The notes below the pieces were generated by a model. It saw only the letters and a list, made by a program, of their open reading frames with translations, was not told the DNA's origin and ran no database searches. DNA of 52,161 nucleotides from Rhodothermaeota bacterium MED-G19 (lineage in GTDB: Bacteria; Bacteroidota; Bacteroidia; Cytophagales; MED-G16): NCBI GenBank assembly GCA_002457315.1, contig NTKI01000010.1, positions 1 through 52,161 on the forward strand, given 5' to 3'. The position numbers were made by a program, and so were the translations under genes. Below, piece after piece: positions 8,813 to 17,834 of this stretch. Each line of letters opens with the position of its first letter. Positions within the stretch are counted from its first letter, which is position 1.

Positions 8813-9398
8813 TTATTGCGTTTTTACCATCTTTTGTAAGATTATATCCTAATCCTATCTCTTTATTATTAAAATCCACTATCAAAATTTTTCTTATTAA
8901 TTCTTTTGATACTAAGCTAGATATAGATCTGCTTAACGATGCTTTTGATTTTTTTAAAAATTTACATTCCCCTCTAATAACTCCTCTTTTATGATTTCCA
9001 CTTCTTCTTATATATTTTCTTTTTTTTACTTCAAACCTTTTCCTTTTCTCGCTAATATTAATAGGTATATTGATCTTTTCATCTATGAATTTATCTTTTG
9101 GTTTAATGCCAAAAAAATATATGATAGGTTCATAAAAATACATATGTGCATGTGTATTGGAATCAAGCTCTATTTGACCTAGTTTAATAACGGGAACTTT
9201 TTGATAATTAGATTTTGATTTTTCTTTTAGTTCTAATAATTGGTCTATTGAAGTATTAATTATGTCTATTTTTTTTTCTTTCTTTTCTTTAGGAGTTAGA
9301 AACTTATGAATGGCATCGGATTCTAGATCTAAATTTTCTTTAGATAAGTTTTTAAAAGATCTTTTTAAAATAAATTTTTGCAGTTTGGATAAATACAA
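8802..9398 (-). CDS. Basic protein of unknown function, possible C-terminal winged helix
   Basis: I do not recognise this 198-residue, lysine-rich protein. The C-terminal 60 residues look like a MarR-type winged helix: KSKASLSRSISSLVSKELI resembles a recognition helix, and GLGYNLTKDGKNAIN resembles the wing and last helix. The N-terminal half contains predicted helices and an aromatic patch (HAHMYFYEPIIYFFG). No ATG exists between the upstream in-frame stop and the conserved-looking body; the first usable start is TTG at 9398. It overlaps the glutaminyl cyclase gene by 11 bp and follows the outer-membrane barrel gene by 44 bp. Confidence 0.6.
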   Translation of the reverse strand: MYLSKLQKFILKRSFKNLSKENLDLESDAIHKFLTPKEKKEKKIDIINTSIDQLLELKEKSKSNYQKVPVIKLGQIELDSNTHAHMYFYEPIIYFFGIKPKDKFIDEKINIPINISEKRKRFEVKKRKYIRRSGNHKRGVIRGECKFLKKSKASLSRSISSLVSKELIRKILIVDFNNKEIGLGYNLTKDGKNAINEL

Positions 9399-9442
9399 CT
9401 TTATATTGTTATCGTATAAATGTATCTATTTTAATTTAAATA

Positions 9443-11971
9443 TCAAAAGATTGCATCTCCTCCTTCAAAACCGGATGAATCATAACTTCTATCGCCTCCT
9501 CTTCTTTTGTTTTGGTTTATTCTGTATTGAAATGATATTCTAAATTCTTGATTTCTTCTCCAAGCAAATTCCCCAACTGTAAAGAAATTATCTCCCTCTT
9601 TACCACCCCTTTCATATCTTCTTTTTCGAGATTTTGTAATATCTCTTGCTGTAAAGCTTATAGTCCCCTTTTTATTTTTGAAGATATCTTTTGATAGTCC
9701 TAAATCAATTCCGTATGAGGATAAGTTTTTACCTTGAGTTGATTCGGATGGGCCACGATAGTCGAATGTAATTTGTCCTTCAAGTTTTTCATTAAACATT
9801 TTAATGTTGTTATTTAATCTAGTTCGCCAGCTATATGATTTAACATAGAAGTTTTGATCATTATAGTCACCTTCTGTTTCAGACTGGAAGAAATTAAAGG
9901 ATCCTGTAGTTCTAAGCCATTTATTGTAATCGATTGAACCATTTAGCTCAATCCCATATGCATTTGTGAAGCCCAAATTAATTGGTTTGAATACTGAATA
10001 TCCATCATCATTAACATCTAAAATTCTTTCTATGTTATCAGTTGTATATCTATAATAAGTTCCAACATAGAAATTTCCAGAATTAAATTCTTTTAAGAAT
10101 CCTATTTCATAAGAATCAGTAATTTCAGGTTCAAGAAAAGGATTCCCTGTATATGTTGATCTGCTATCTCCTAATCCGTAGAATGGATTTAAATCCCAAA
10201 ATCTAGGCCTTCTTAGTCTATTGCTATAGCTTAATTGAATAGATTCTTTATCAGAAAATTCATATGTTAGAAATGCTGTAGGAAAGAAATTAGAATATTT
10301 TAACTCTGTAATTTCATTAGTTTCAGTTAACTCAGCAAAGAAATTTGTATCTTCAAATCTTAAACCAAGTTGGTAAGATAATTTTCCTGATTGATTTCCA
10401 ATCTGGAAGTAAAGAGCATTCACGTCTTGAAAGTATTCGTAAGAATTAGAGGGGGGTATTTTCCTCCATTCTTCAGATGATGTTCCATTATTAAAAAGTT
10501 GTTCAACTAAGTAGTTACTATTCATTTTATCATAGTCTCTCTTATACCCAATCTCTAATTTACCTTTATTTTCATTGAAAGGGTAGGTGTAGTCCATTCT
10601 TATATTTTGGTCATATCTGTCACCATCTTCTTTAGTTCTTTGCTCTAATATTCTATTAGTTCTAGGCAAAGTTTGAATATAATTACCTTCATTATCACTT
10701 ACATTATCACTCCAAGAAAAATTTAATTTAAGATTATGACCTCTTTTTGAAAAGTTTTTGGTGTAGGATAAATTATAATTGTAGTTATCATAATCCCTTG
10801 TGGAATTTTCAGATCTATTACTTGTTCCAATTTGGGTTCCTATAGAATTGTAATCAATATAATCATTATTATTGTCTCCATTCCTACTACTAATTCTTGT
10901 TCCAAAAGACAAACTAAAAATATTATTCTTGTTTGGGAAAAATGAAAATCCAAATCTTCCTCCAAATGATAGACTATTATTAACTGATTCTCTATCAACT
11001 CTTGATGAGTAGGTAGTATCAGATAAGAAAAAGTCTGAATTGGTGAATCCTCCTCCTTTGGTTTCTCTTTGACTCGCATTTATACTTGCATTTACTGAGA
11101 ATTTATTTTTTCTATAATTTAAACTTGTTGAAACTCCATTTTGAGTTGGGAAACCAGTATTAATATTAACTGAGCCATTTAATCCTTTTAATCTGTCTTT
11201 TTTAAGAATTATATTCAAAATTCCAGCAGATCCCTCAGCGCTATATCTTGAAGATGGATTTGTAATTATTTCAACCTTATCAATCTCATTTCCCTGCAAT
11301 TGTTTAAAAGCATTTGGCCCATCAAACCCCATCATACTTGCTGGCTTCCCATCAATTAATATTCTAACGCTCTGTGAACCTCTTAAACTTATATTACCTT
11401 CTATATCAAGGTCAAGAGAAGGTATATTCTCAAGAATCTCTTCAGCAGTACCACCCTTATTACTTAAGTCTTTACCTACATTAAACACTCGCTTATCTAA
11501 TTTTAATTCTAAACTGCTCTTTTCAGCTCTAACTGTAACCTCATCTAATGCCGTAGCGTCTGTATCTAAAGAAATATTTTTTAAGTCAACTTGTCTATTT
11601 TCATTATCAAATGGAATTTTAATTTTTTTTGATTTGTATCCGACATAAGTGATTTCTGCAAATAAATCTCTCCCAACATTTCTGTTTTTTCTTTCACTTC
11701 TGATTTTTTGCATCATTTTTTGTGGATTAATTTCAACTTGAAATTTTCCATTTTCATCTGTAATTCCACCTGAGATAAGAATTGAATCTTCAGTAACTAT
11801 AGAAATAGTTGCATAAGATAAGCCTTCATTTGAGTCTGTGTCTACAAGTTTGCCTTTTACTAACATGTTTGGCATTTGAAAACTGTTACCTGAGCCTCTA
11901 CTCCATTGGGATCTATCTTGAGATACCGATAGGTGACTTATAAGTAAAAAGAATATAATTAAATATCTCAT
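9443..11971 (-). CDS. TonB-dependent receptor-like outer-membrane beta-barrel protein
   Basis: The 842-residue protein has a signal peptide (about residues 1-18, ending LSVSQ). A CarboxypepD_reg-like domain follows (about 38-150; GKLVDTDSNEGLSYATISI). Next comes a plug domain (about 170-265; EEILENIPSLDLDIEGNISLRG, IDGKPA, IDKVEIITNPSSRYSAEGSAGILNI), then a long outer-membrane barrel with alternating aromatic strands. The plug and barrel match the OMP_b-brl_3 type common in Bacteroidota, whose substrates are often unknown. The Gly/Arg-rich end (NKRRGGDR) is typical of that group. It follows the gntP-like gene by 69 bp on the same strand. No SusD-like gene is adjacent. Confidence 0.92.
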   Translation of the reverse strand: MRYLIIFFLLISHLSVSQDRSQWSRGSGNSFQMPNMLVKGKLVDTDSNEGLSYATISIVTEDSILISGGITDENGKFQVEINPQKMMQKIRSERKNRNVGRDLFAEITYVGYKSKKIKIPFDNENRQVDLKNISLDTDATALDEVTVRAEKSSLELKLDKRVFNVGKDLSNKGGTAEEILENIPSLDLDIEGNISLRGSQSVRILIDGKPASMMGFDGPNAFKQLQGNEIDKVEIITNPSSRYSAEGSAGILNIILKKDRLKGLNGSVNINTGFPTQNGVSTSLNYRKNKFSVNASINASQRETKGGGFTNSDFFLSDTTYSSRVDRESVNNSLSFGGRFGFSFFPNKNNIFSLSFGTRISSRNGDNNNDYIDYNSIGTQIGTSNRSENSTRDYDNYNYNLSYTKNFSKRGHNLKLNFSWSDNVSDNEGNYIQTLPRTNRILEQRTKEDGDRYDQNIRMDYTYPFNENKGKLEIGYKRDYDKMNSNYLVEQLFNNGTSSEEWRKIPPSNSYEYFQDVNALYFQIGNQSGKLSYQLGLRFEDTNFFAELTETNEITELKYSNFFPTAFLTYEFSDKESIQLSYSNRLRRPRFWDLNPFYGLGDSRSTYTGNPFLEPEITDSYEIGFLKEFNSGNFYVGTYYRYTTDNIERILDVNDDGYSVFKPINLGFTNAYGIELNGSIDYNKWLRTTGSFNFFQSETEGDYNDQNFYVKSYSWRTRLNNNIKMFNEKLEGQITFDYRGPSESTQGKNLSSYGIDLGLSKDIFKNKKGTISFTARDITKSRKRRYERGGKEGDNFFTVGEFAWRRNQEFRISFQYRINQNKRRGGDRSYDSSGFEGGDAIF

Positions 11972-12040
11972 AAATTAAATTTGTTTTTTACCTGCATTGG
12001 TATACGCAGTTAGATGTCAATAGTTGTTAAAACTTGCTAA

Positions 12041-13351
12041 CTATGAAAATATGGTTAAGAGAATGAAAATAAATAATAATGTACCTGTACTTTGTAAAAT
12101 TGTCATAACTGAAAAGTATTTTAACCCTTTTTTTAGATTAAGACTTGTCTGTTTAGTTACAATCCAAAAGTAAGAATCATTTACATGGGAAATCATCATT
12201 GAACCAGCTCCAATTGATAGAATAATCATTGATATATCAAATATGTTAAAATTAATATCAGATATTATTGGGAAAATTATAGAGCTAACTATTATCATAG
12301 AAGATGTACTTGAACCTTGACTTGTTTTAAGTATAAAACTTAATATATATGACATTGCACATAAGTATATGATATTACTCTCTTGTATATTTATAAAGTT
12401 GGGAATGACTTCAGATATATTTGAATTTTTAATAATATTTCCAAATGCTGCTCCCATAGATGTCAAAAGAATAATAGGGAGAAAATCTTTAATAGTAGAG
12501 ATAAATATTTTATTTACTTTGATTTTTTTATACGGAATAAAAAATGATAAAATCATACCTACAAAAAGTGCAAAGTTTGGATTCCCAATAAATTTAATTG
12601 ACCTATAAATTGTAGTTTCATTTATATTATCAAATAAATTTGAGATAGTATTTAAGCTTATTAATAGTAAGGGGATTACAATACTTAAATAGGCCATTAA
12701 TGATGCATTATCTTTAGAATTTAAATTTTTCTTTATTTTAATTTTATTTTTTTTAATAAAACTTCTTGAGAAAAGAAATGCTATAAGAGATGACGGAATT
12801 GATACAAGTATTCCTAGTATCATTATAGTTCCTATATTATCTATTACATTAAAATTATTAATTGCAGCTATTGGACCAGGAGTAGGAGGAATTAGTGTAT
12901 GAGAAGAGTAAAGGCCTCCAGATAAGGATAGATTTAGACTTGTAAGTGAAATAGAGCTTGAAGATGCTATGGACCTTGATATTCCATTTAGTATTAAAAA
13001 AGCAGAATCACAGAAAACAACTGTTCCTATAAAAAGACCAAGCATATTGATTGATAGGAGAGTTTGTTTCTGAAAATTATTTAAAAGTAAATTACCAAAC
13101 TTTTCAATAGATCTAGTTTCTTTAAGATATTGTCCAATCACACAGCTAAAAAATATAATTAGACCAATATTTTTTATTGATAAAAAAAAACCAGTTACTT
13201 GATGATTGAATATTTCAGATATTGTCATCTCAAGTAGTATTCCTAGGATTATTGATCCAATAAAAAGACTAAGTATAGGATTTAATTTTAATTTACTATT
13301 TAATATAATAACACTTAAGACGGATAATGATAAATGAATTAAAATTATCAT
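12041..13351 (-). CDS. GntP-family permease
   Basis: The 436-residue protein has about 12 hydrophobic segments. It carries GntP-family marks: TVVFCDSAFLILNGI (family: GIPVFFDvGFvil), SGGLYSSHTLIPPTPGPIAA (family: sHgllPPHPGP), and SHVNDSYFWIVTKQ near the end (family: SHVNDSGFW). GntP proteins are inner-membrane proton symporters for gluconate and related small organic acids; the substrate cannot be told from sequence. Its ATG overlaps the pyrB stop (ATGA), so it is translated from the pyrimidine operon. No gluconate kinase gene is nearby. Confidence 0.88.
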   Translation of the reverse strand: MIILIHLSLSVLSVIILNSKLKLNPILSLFIGSIILGILLEMTISEIFNHQVTGFFLSIKNIGLIIFFSCVIGQYLKETRSIEKFGNLLLNNFQKQTLLSINMLGLFIGTVVFCDSAFLILNGISRSIASSSSISLTSLNLSLSGGLYSSHTLIPPTPGPIAAINNFNVIDNIGTIMILGILVSIPSSLIAFLFSRSFIKKNKIKIKKNLNSKDNASLMAYLSIVIPLLLISLNTISNLFDNINETTIYRSIKFIGNPNFALFVGMILSFFIPYKKIKVNKIFISTIKDFLPIILLTSMGAAFGNIIKNSNISEVIPNFINIQESNIIYLCAMSYILSFILKTSQGSSTSSMIIVSSIIFPIISDINFNIFDISMIILSIGAGSMMISHVNDSYFWIVTKQTSLNLKKGLKYFSVMTILQSTGTLLFIFILLTIFS

Positions 13352-14277
13352 CTGTTTTTATTAAGAGAAAGCAAATACATTACTGCCATCCTTATTGCAA
13401 CTCCATTTTCTACTTGATCTAAAATAATTGAATTTTTTGAGTCCGCAACATCACTACTTATTTCAACGCCTCTATTTATAGGACCTGGATGCATTATTGT
13501 TATGTTTCTATTAATGCTATCTAATAGTCTTTTATTTATTCCATAATATAAACTGTACTCTCTTAGAGAAGGGAAGAATTTATTTTTTTGTCTTTCTAAT
13601 TGTATTCTCAAGACATTAGCAACATCACACCATTCTAAAGCTTTTTTGATATCATTTTCAACTTTAACATTTAGATTGGATATATGTTTTGGTATAAGCG
13701 TAGAAGGTCCACATAACATTACCTCTGCTCCTAACTTTTGAAGAGAATAAATATTTGATAATGCAACTCTTGAGTGAGTGATATCACCTATAATTGCAAT
13801 CCTTTTACCTTTTACTTTACCAGTTTTTTCTCTGATTGTATAAGAATCTAATAGAGCTTGTGTAGGATGTTCATGAGTGCCATCTCCAGCATTAATTACA
13901 GAAGCATCTATGTTTTTAGATATGAAGTGTGGAGCACCAGGATTAGGATGTCTCATAACAATCATATCCACCTTCATAACTAATATATTATTTATTGTAT
14001 CTAATAAAGACTCTCCTTTTTTTACTGAACTCACTGAGGAAGAAAAATTCACTACATCAGCTGAAAGTCTTTTTTGAGCTAATTCAAAAGATAATTTTGT
14101 TCTTGTACTATTTTCAAAAAAAACATTAGCTATTGTCAAATGTCTTAATGATGGAACTTTTTTAATAGGTCTAGATAGCACTTCTTTAAACTTATCAGCT
14201 GTCTCAAAAATTAAATTAATTTCCTCTAATGATAAATTTTTAATTCCCAAAAGGTCTTTTGATTTTAATTTATTCAT
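13348..14277 (-). CDS. pyrB: Aspartate carbamoyltransferase, catalytic chain
   Basis: PyrB makes N-carbamoyl-aspartate from carbamoyl phosphate and aspartate, the committed step of pyrimidine synthesis. The 309-residue protein has the carbamoyl phosphate motif STRTKLSFE (57-65), HPTQALLD and MHPGPINRGVEI. It overlaps pyrR upstream (8 bp) and gntP downstream (4 bp). No regulatory chain (pyrI) is in the window. That fits a PyrR-controlled or unregulated trimer, as in many Bacteroidota. Confidence 0.97.
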   Translation of the reverse strand: MNKLKSKDLLGIKNLSLEEINLIFETADKFKEVLSRPIKKVPSLRHLTIANVFFENSTRTKLSFELAQKRLSADVVNFSSSVSSVKKGESLLDTINNILVMKVDMIVMRHPNPGAPHFISKNIDASVINAGDGTHEHPTQALLDSYTIREKTGKVKGKRIAIIGDITHSRVALSNIYSLQKLGAEVMLCGPSTLIPKHISNLNVKVENDIKKALEWCDVANVLRIQLERQKNKFFPSLREYSLYYGINKRLLDSINRNITIMHPGPINRGVEISSDVADSKNSIILDQVENGVAIRMAVMYLLSLNKNR

Positions 14278-14809
14278 TTGATATCCATATATTATCTTCT
14301 TTGAAACCTTGTTCTACTAAATTTACTTCAACTCTATCTGAGGTAATTGTATTTATTTTTATTCCACAATATGTTGGTTCAACTGGTATGTCTCTACTGT
14401 ATTTTCTATCAACTAAAACTAAAAGTTCAACTTTTTTTGGTCTCCCAAAATTCATAATGCCTTCCATTGCTGACCTTACTGTTCTACCAGTAAAAAGTAC
14501 ATCATCAATTATTACTACTTTTTTTTCATCAACTAAAAAGGGTATAAGAGTTTCTTTCGCTTTAGGAATTTCTTTAGATCTAAAATCATCTCTGTAAAAA
14601 GTTGTGTCTAGAATTCCTGAATCTATTTTTTTTCCTAAAATTCTATTAAGATTTTTTTCAATTCTATTTAAGAAATAAATTCCTCTTGGCTGAAGTCCTA
14701 TTAGTACAGTATTTTCAAAATTTTTATGTTTTTCAATTAACTGGTGACAGAGGCGATTGATTGTTATATCTAGTCTTTTCTTATTAAACAATCGAGATTT
14801 ATTCGTCAT
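14270..14809 (-). CDS. pyrR: PyrR, pyrimidine operon regulator / uracil phosphoribosyltransferase
   Basis: This 179-residue type I phosphoribosyltransferase has the PRPP loop VVIIDDVLFTGRTVRSAM (about 98-115) and LIGLQPRGIYF near residue 37-46. It directly precedes and overlaps pyrB, as expected for PyrR. In Gram-positives PyrR binds a leader RNA and attenuates transcription; no leader of that kind is possible here because a promoter-like box (14817-14824) lies only 7 bp from the ATG. It may therefore work only as a uracil salvage enzyme, or act at an unknown site. Confidence 0.93.
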   Translation of the reverse strand: MTNKSRLFNKKRLDITINRLCHQLIEKHKNFENTVLIGLQPRGIYFLNRIEKNLNRILGKKIDSGILDTTFYRDDFRSKEIPKAKETLIPFLVDEKKVVIIDDVLFTGRTVRSAMEGIMNFGRPKKVELLVLVDRKYSRDIPVEPTYCGIKINTITSDRVEVNLVEQGFKEDNIWISNE

Positions 14810-14816
14810 TTATTTA

Positions 14817-14824
14817 CAAATATA
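14817..14824 (-). promoter_or_regulatory. Possible -7 box upstream of pyrR
   Basis: On the minus strand the sequence reads TATATTTG, an exact match to the Bacteroidota -7 consensus TAnnTTTG, 7 bp before the pyrR ATG. No convincing -33 TTTG is seen at the right distance. Confidence 0.35.
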
Positions 14825-14844
14825 AATTCATTTTCACAATTAGT

Positions 14845-16368
14845 TTAATTCTTATTCCGAATTTCAAAATTTGTTATATAAAAAACTCTTTTATTTTTCT
14901 TTTCTATAGCTTTTTTATTTTTAATTTTTTGTACTCCTATTGTATAATAATTATTTAAATACCAATGGAATGTGCCTTCTGGATTTGTCTCATTACTTAT
15001 TTTTATATCTTCTGCATCAATCATATTTAAATCAATTTTAAAAGTCTTATTTTCACCACTAAATGAAAACTCTTTAAATGATATTTCTCCCTTGTTAATA
15101 TAAAAGCTCATGAGTTCATTTTCCTTTAAGATATAATTATTATAAGCTCTATTAGAAAATGTATTAAAACTGTTCATTTTTGAAATTGAACTCCAGATTA
15201 ATTTCCCATCAAGATTAAATTTCATAAACAGGTTTATATCATGAGAGTATCCTCCAAAATTTGGATTAATTTTCCTGTCATATGTCCCTGAATATGTATT
15301 ATAAAATGGGATATATGAATAGTTACTAAAACCATCATTGCTGTAGTCTGCTTTAATACTTTCAATTGAAAAGTTAATATTATCATTATCTATAAAAATA
15401 GTATCAAGATGTAGCTCATAACCAAATTTTAAATTTGAAATATTTTTATTGTTTAATTTTCTGATCACATTCTTCTTTTCTATGTTCATAAAATCTATAA
15501 TTGGATTAATTTCCAGAAAATATTTTCTTTCACTTGATATTAGTGAATCGTATATAAATTTATCAAATTGTACTCCTATTGCCTCATTCGAGTTTTTATT
15601 TCCAAAAAGTGAAATTGAATAAGAAATATTCTTATAATCTATAATTTTAGTATCAACTATTGAATGACTAGTAGAGTTGATTTGAAAAGCATATATCTTT
15701 TCTCCTTCTAGATTATAAACTTCTCTTTCAATTTTTTTTAAATTATTTTTTGTTCTCTCAGAAGTTAAAACTGAGAAATAATTAGAATTAATTTTTTTTA
15801 ATTTTAAAATAATTTTATCACGATATAGGTATTCATAAACATTAAATAGCTGGTTTTTATCTAGGTTATAAATACTTAGAAGATTTTTCCCATTTTTCAT
15901 CTTACTACTAAATACTATTTTGTTTTCATGAGTGAAGATATTGGTGATATCTAAGCTTAAGGGAAGTTGAATTTCTTTAATTTTAATTGAGTTTTTATTT
16001 GGCAAATAATTAATTAAGAGATAGGTTTTTTCATTTGAATAATTTTTTTTGTAAAACAATTTAAAGTTTGATTCTTCTGAAATAATTTTGGTCAAAGAAA
16101 AAGATCTATCTAACTGAAATGTTGTATCTTTCAAGTTTTCTAATAACCTATTATAGGTACTTATTTTCCAATTTAATTTTTTTCCTGTCTCTTGATCTTG
16201 AACTAAAATTAAATTATACTTATTTGAACTAGTCCAAAAACTTCTGTCTAAATATTTTATTTCAAATTCAATTCTTTTTTTTTGGTAGATAATACTTTCT
16301 AAATTGCTTTGGGATTTTAAATTTTGAATAGATAAAATAAATACAAATAATAGAGTGAAAATTTTAAT
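14845..16368 (-). CDS. Exported protein of unknown function (start uncertain)
   Basis: I do not recognise this protein of about 507 residues. It begins with a signal-peptide-like segment (IKIFTLLFVFILSIQNLKSQ) and continues as a strand-rich sequence with repeated tyrosine, phenylalanine and asparagine patches. Examples are NPNFGGYSHDINLFMKFNLDGKLIWSS and the C-terminal GTFHWYLNNYYTIGVQ. This may be a propeller or similar all-beta fold. No obvious type IX sorting tail is visible. The only in-frame ATG lies at 16461, inside the conserved N-terminus of the divergent glycosyltransferase, so it is doubtful. ATT at 16368 or ATA at 16371 would place the start just before the signal peptide. pyrR follows it downstream by 35 bp. 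Confidence 0.65.
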   Translation of the reverse strand: MKIFTLLFVFILSIQNLKSQSNLESIIYQKKRIEFEIKYLDRSFWTSSNKYNLILVQDQETGKKLNWKISTYNRLLENLKDTTFQLDRSFSLTKIISEESNFKLFYKKNYSNEKTYLLINYLPNKNSIKIKEIQLPLSLDITNIFTHENKIVFSSKMKNGKNLLSIYNLDKNQLFNVYEYLYRDKIILKLKKINSNYFSVLTSERTKNNLKKIEREVYNLEGEKIYAFQINSTSHSIVDTKIIDYKNISYSISLFGNKNSNEAIGVQFDKFIYDSLISSERKYFLEINPIIDFMNIEKKNVIRKLNNKNISNLKFGYELHLDTIFIDNDNINFSIESIKADYSNDGFSNYSYIPFYNTYSGTYDRKINPNFGGYSHDINLFMKFNLDGKLIWSSISKMNSFNTFSNRAYNNYILKENELMSFYINKGEISFKEFSFSGENKTFKIDLNMIDAEDIKISNETNPEGTFHWYLNNYYTIGVQKIKNKKAIEKKNKRVFYITNFEIRNKN

Positions 16369-17335
16369 TATTAGGTTTTCTTCAATGGGAGATGTTGTCT
16401 TAACTACACCTGTCCCAAGAATTTTAAAAAAAGAATTTCCTAAATCAGTAATACACTTCATAACGAAAGAGGAATATAGTTACATTTATAATAACAATAT
16501 TAATATTGATAAGGTTATAAGTTTTAAAAATAATCTTTTAGAAATATTATCTAACCTAAGAGATGAAAAGTATGATTTAATAATAGATCTTCATAATAAT
16601 TTAAGATCAAATTTTTTAAAACTCTTCTTATTTAAACGCTCAATTACATACAACAAATATTTTATTAAAAGATGGTTATTCACCAACCTTAAAGTAAATT
16701 TTAAGGTTAAACATATTGCTATCTCATATATTGAAACTTTACTGAAAATCAATGTTTTAGATGACGGCAAAGGATTAGATTTTTATTTTAGTAATAAAGC
16801 TGATAAAATCAAATTACCCTCATCATTCAAAGTTGGATTTAGTTCAGTTGTTGTTGGAGCAAAACATAAAACAAAGAGATTAACTGATAATAAATTAATT
16901 GAATTATGTGACAAAATAAATGGCCCTATAATATTATTAGGAGGCAAAGATGAGGTTTCAACATCAAAAAAAATTGAAAACTTTTTTAAATATTCTGAGA
17001 CCTTTATTAGAGAAAAACTAAATAAAAAAACTGTAATCTATAACTTATGTGGAAAGCTAAGTATTGAAGGATCTGCTTTTGTAATTAATTTATCAGATAA
17101 AGTTTATACCCATGACACAGGCCTTATGCATATAGCTTCTGCTTTAAAAAAGAAAATTATATTAATTTTTGGTTCTACACATTCTGACCTAGGTTTTTAT
17201 CCTTTTAGATCTAAATTCTCAGTTATTGAAAATAAAAATTTATCATGTAGACCATGTACCAAAATCGGATACTCTAACTGTCCCCTTGGTCATTTCAAAT
17301 GTATGAAAGATATAAAAATTGAGATAAGTAATTAA
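16355..17335 (+). CDS. Glycosyltransferase family 9 (heptosyltransferase-like)
   Basis: The 326-residue protein resembles ADP-heptose:LPS heptosyltransferases, which build the inner core of lipopolysaccharide at the cytoplasmic face of the inner membrane. Marks are the N-terminus KILIIRFSSMGDVVLTTP, DLIIDLHNNLRS near residue 75, ILLGGKDE (about 197), THDTGLMHIASALKKKIILIFGST (about 255-278), and a Cys-containing tail CRPCTKIGYSNCPLG. The start is GTG at 16355; there is no ATG before the upstream in-frame stop. The donor sugar cannot be told. It ends 1 bp before the SixA-like gene. Confidence 0.92.
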   Translation: MKILIIRFSSMGDVVLTTPVPRILKKEFPKSVIHFITKEEYSYIYNNNINIDKVISFKNNLLEILSNLRDEKYDLIIDLHNNLRSNFLKLFLFKRSITYNKYFIKRWLFTNLKVNFKVKHIAISYIETLLKINVLDDGKGLDFYFSNKADKIKLPSSFKVGFSSVVVGAKHKTKRLTDNKLIELCDKINGPIILLGGKDEVSTSKKIENFFKYSETFIREKLNKKTVIYNLCGKLSIEGSAFVINLSDKVYTHDTGLMHIASALKKKIILIFGSTHSDLGFYPFRSKFSVIENKNLSCRPCTKIGYSNCPLGHFKCMKDIKIEISN

Positions 17336-17336
17336 A

Positions 17337-17834
17337 ATGAAAAAACTGATTATTCTAAGACATTCTAAATCTAGTTGGAATAACCCAGAATTATCAGATT
17401 TTGATAGACCTCTAAATAATAGAGGTAATAAAAATGCTAAGATGATGTCCATGAAGTTATCAGATAAAATAGATCAAGTAGATATGTTAATATCAAGCTC
17501 ATCTGAAAGAACAAAATCAACTTCTTATTATTTTAAAAAGAAAATAAAATTTAGTAATGAACTGTTTACTGATGAATTATATCATGCCTCTTCTGAAAGA
17601 ATTATATCCATAATTGAGAAAATTAAGTCTAATATTAATTCTTTATTAATATTAGGTCACAATCCAGGGCTAACAGAAATTATAAATGTTTTGACAAATT
17701 ATAGATTATATAATTTGCCAACAACTGGAATTGTTATAATTAAACTTAATATTAAGTTATGGAACCAAATTTCAGAATTAAACTATCCGGGAGAGGTTGA
17801 ATGGATTAAGTTTCCAAAAGACTATAAGTTATAG
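17337..17834 (+). CDS. SixA-like histidine phosphatase
   Basis: The 165-residue protein is of the histidine phosphatase (phosphoglycerate mutase-like) superfamily. It has the catalytic RHSKSSW motif (residues 8-14) and DFDRPLNNRG, which is typical of SixA, plus the second histidine in LILGHNPGLTEI (about residue 108). SixA removes phosphate from phosphohistidine domains; the substrate here is unknown. Its stop overlaps the hslU stop on the other strand by 6 bp. Confidence 0.9.
   Translation: MKKLIILRHSKSSWNNPELSDFDRPLNNRGNKNAKMMSMKLSDKIDQVDMLISSSSERTKSTSYYFKKKIKFSNELFTDELYHASSERIISIIEKIKSNINSLLILGHNPGLTEIINVLTNYRLYNLPTTGIVIIKLNIKLWNQISELNYPGEVEWIKFPKDYKL

Noticed and set aside
14259-14597. 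Open frame of 112 codons antisense to pyrR
   Set aside because: It mirrors the PRPP-loop region of pyrR; no independent support.
14810-14844. PyrR-type RNA attenuator before pyrR
   Set aside because: The gap is only 35 bp with a promoter-like box 7 bp from the ATG; no binding loop or terminator fits.
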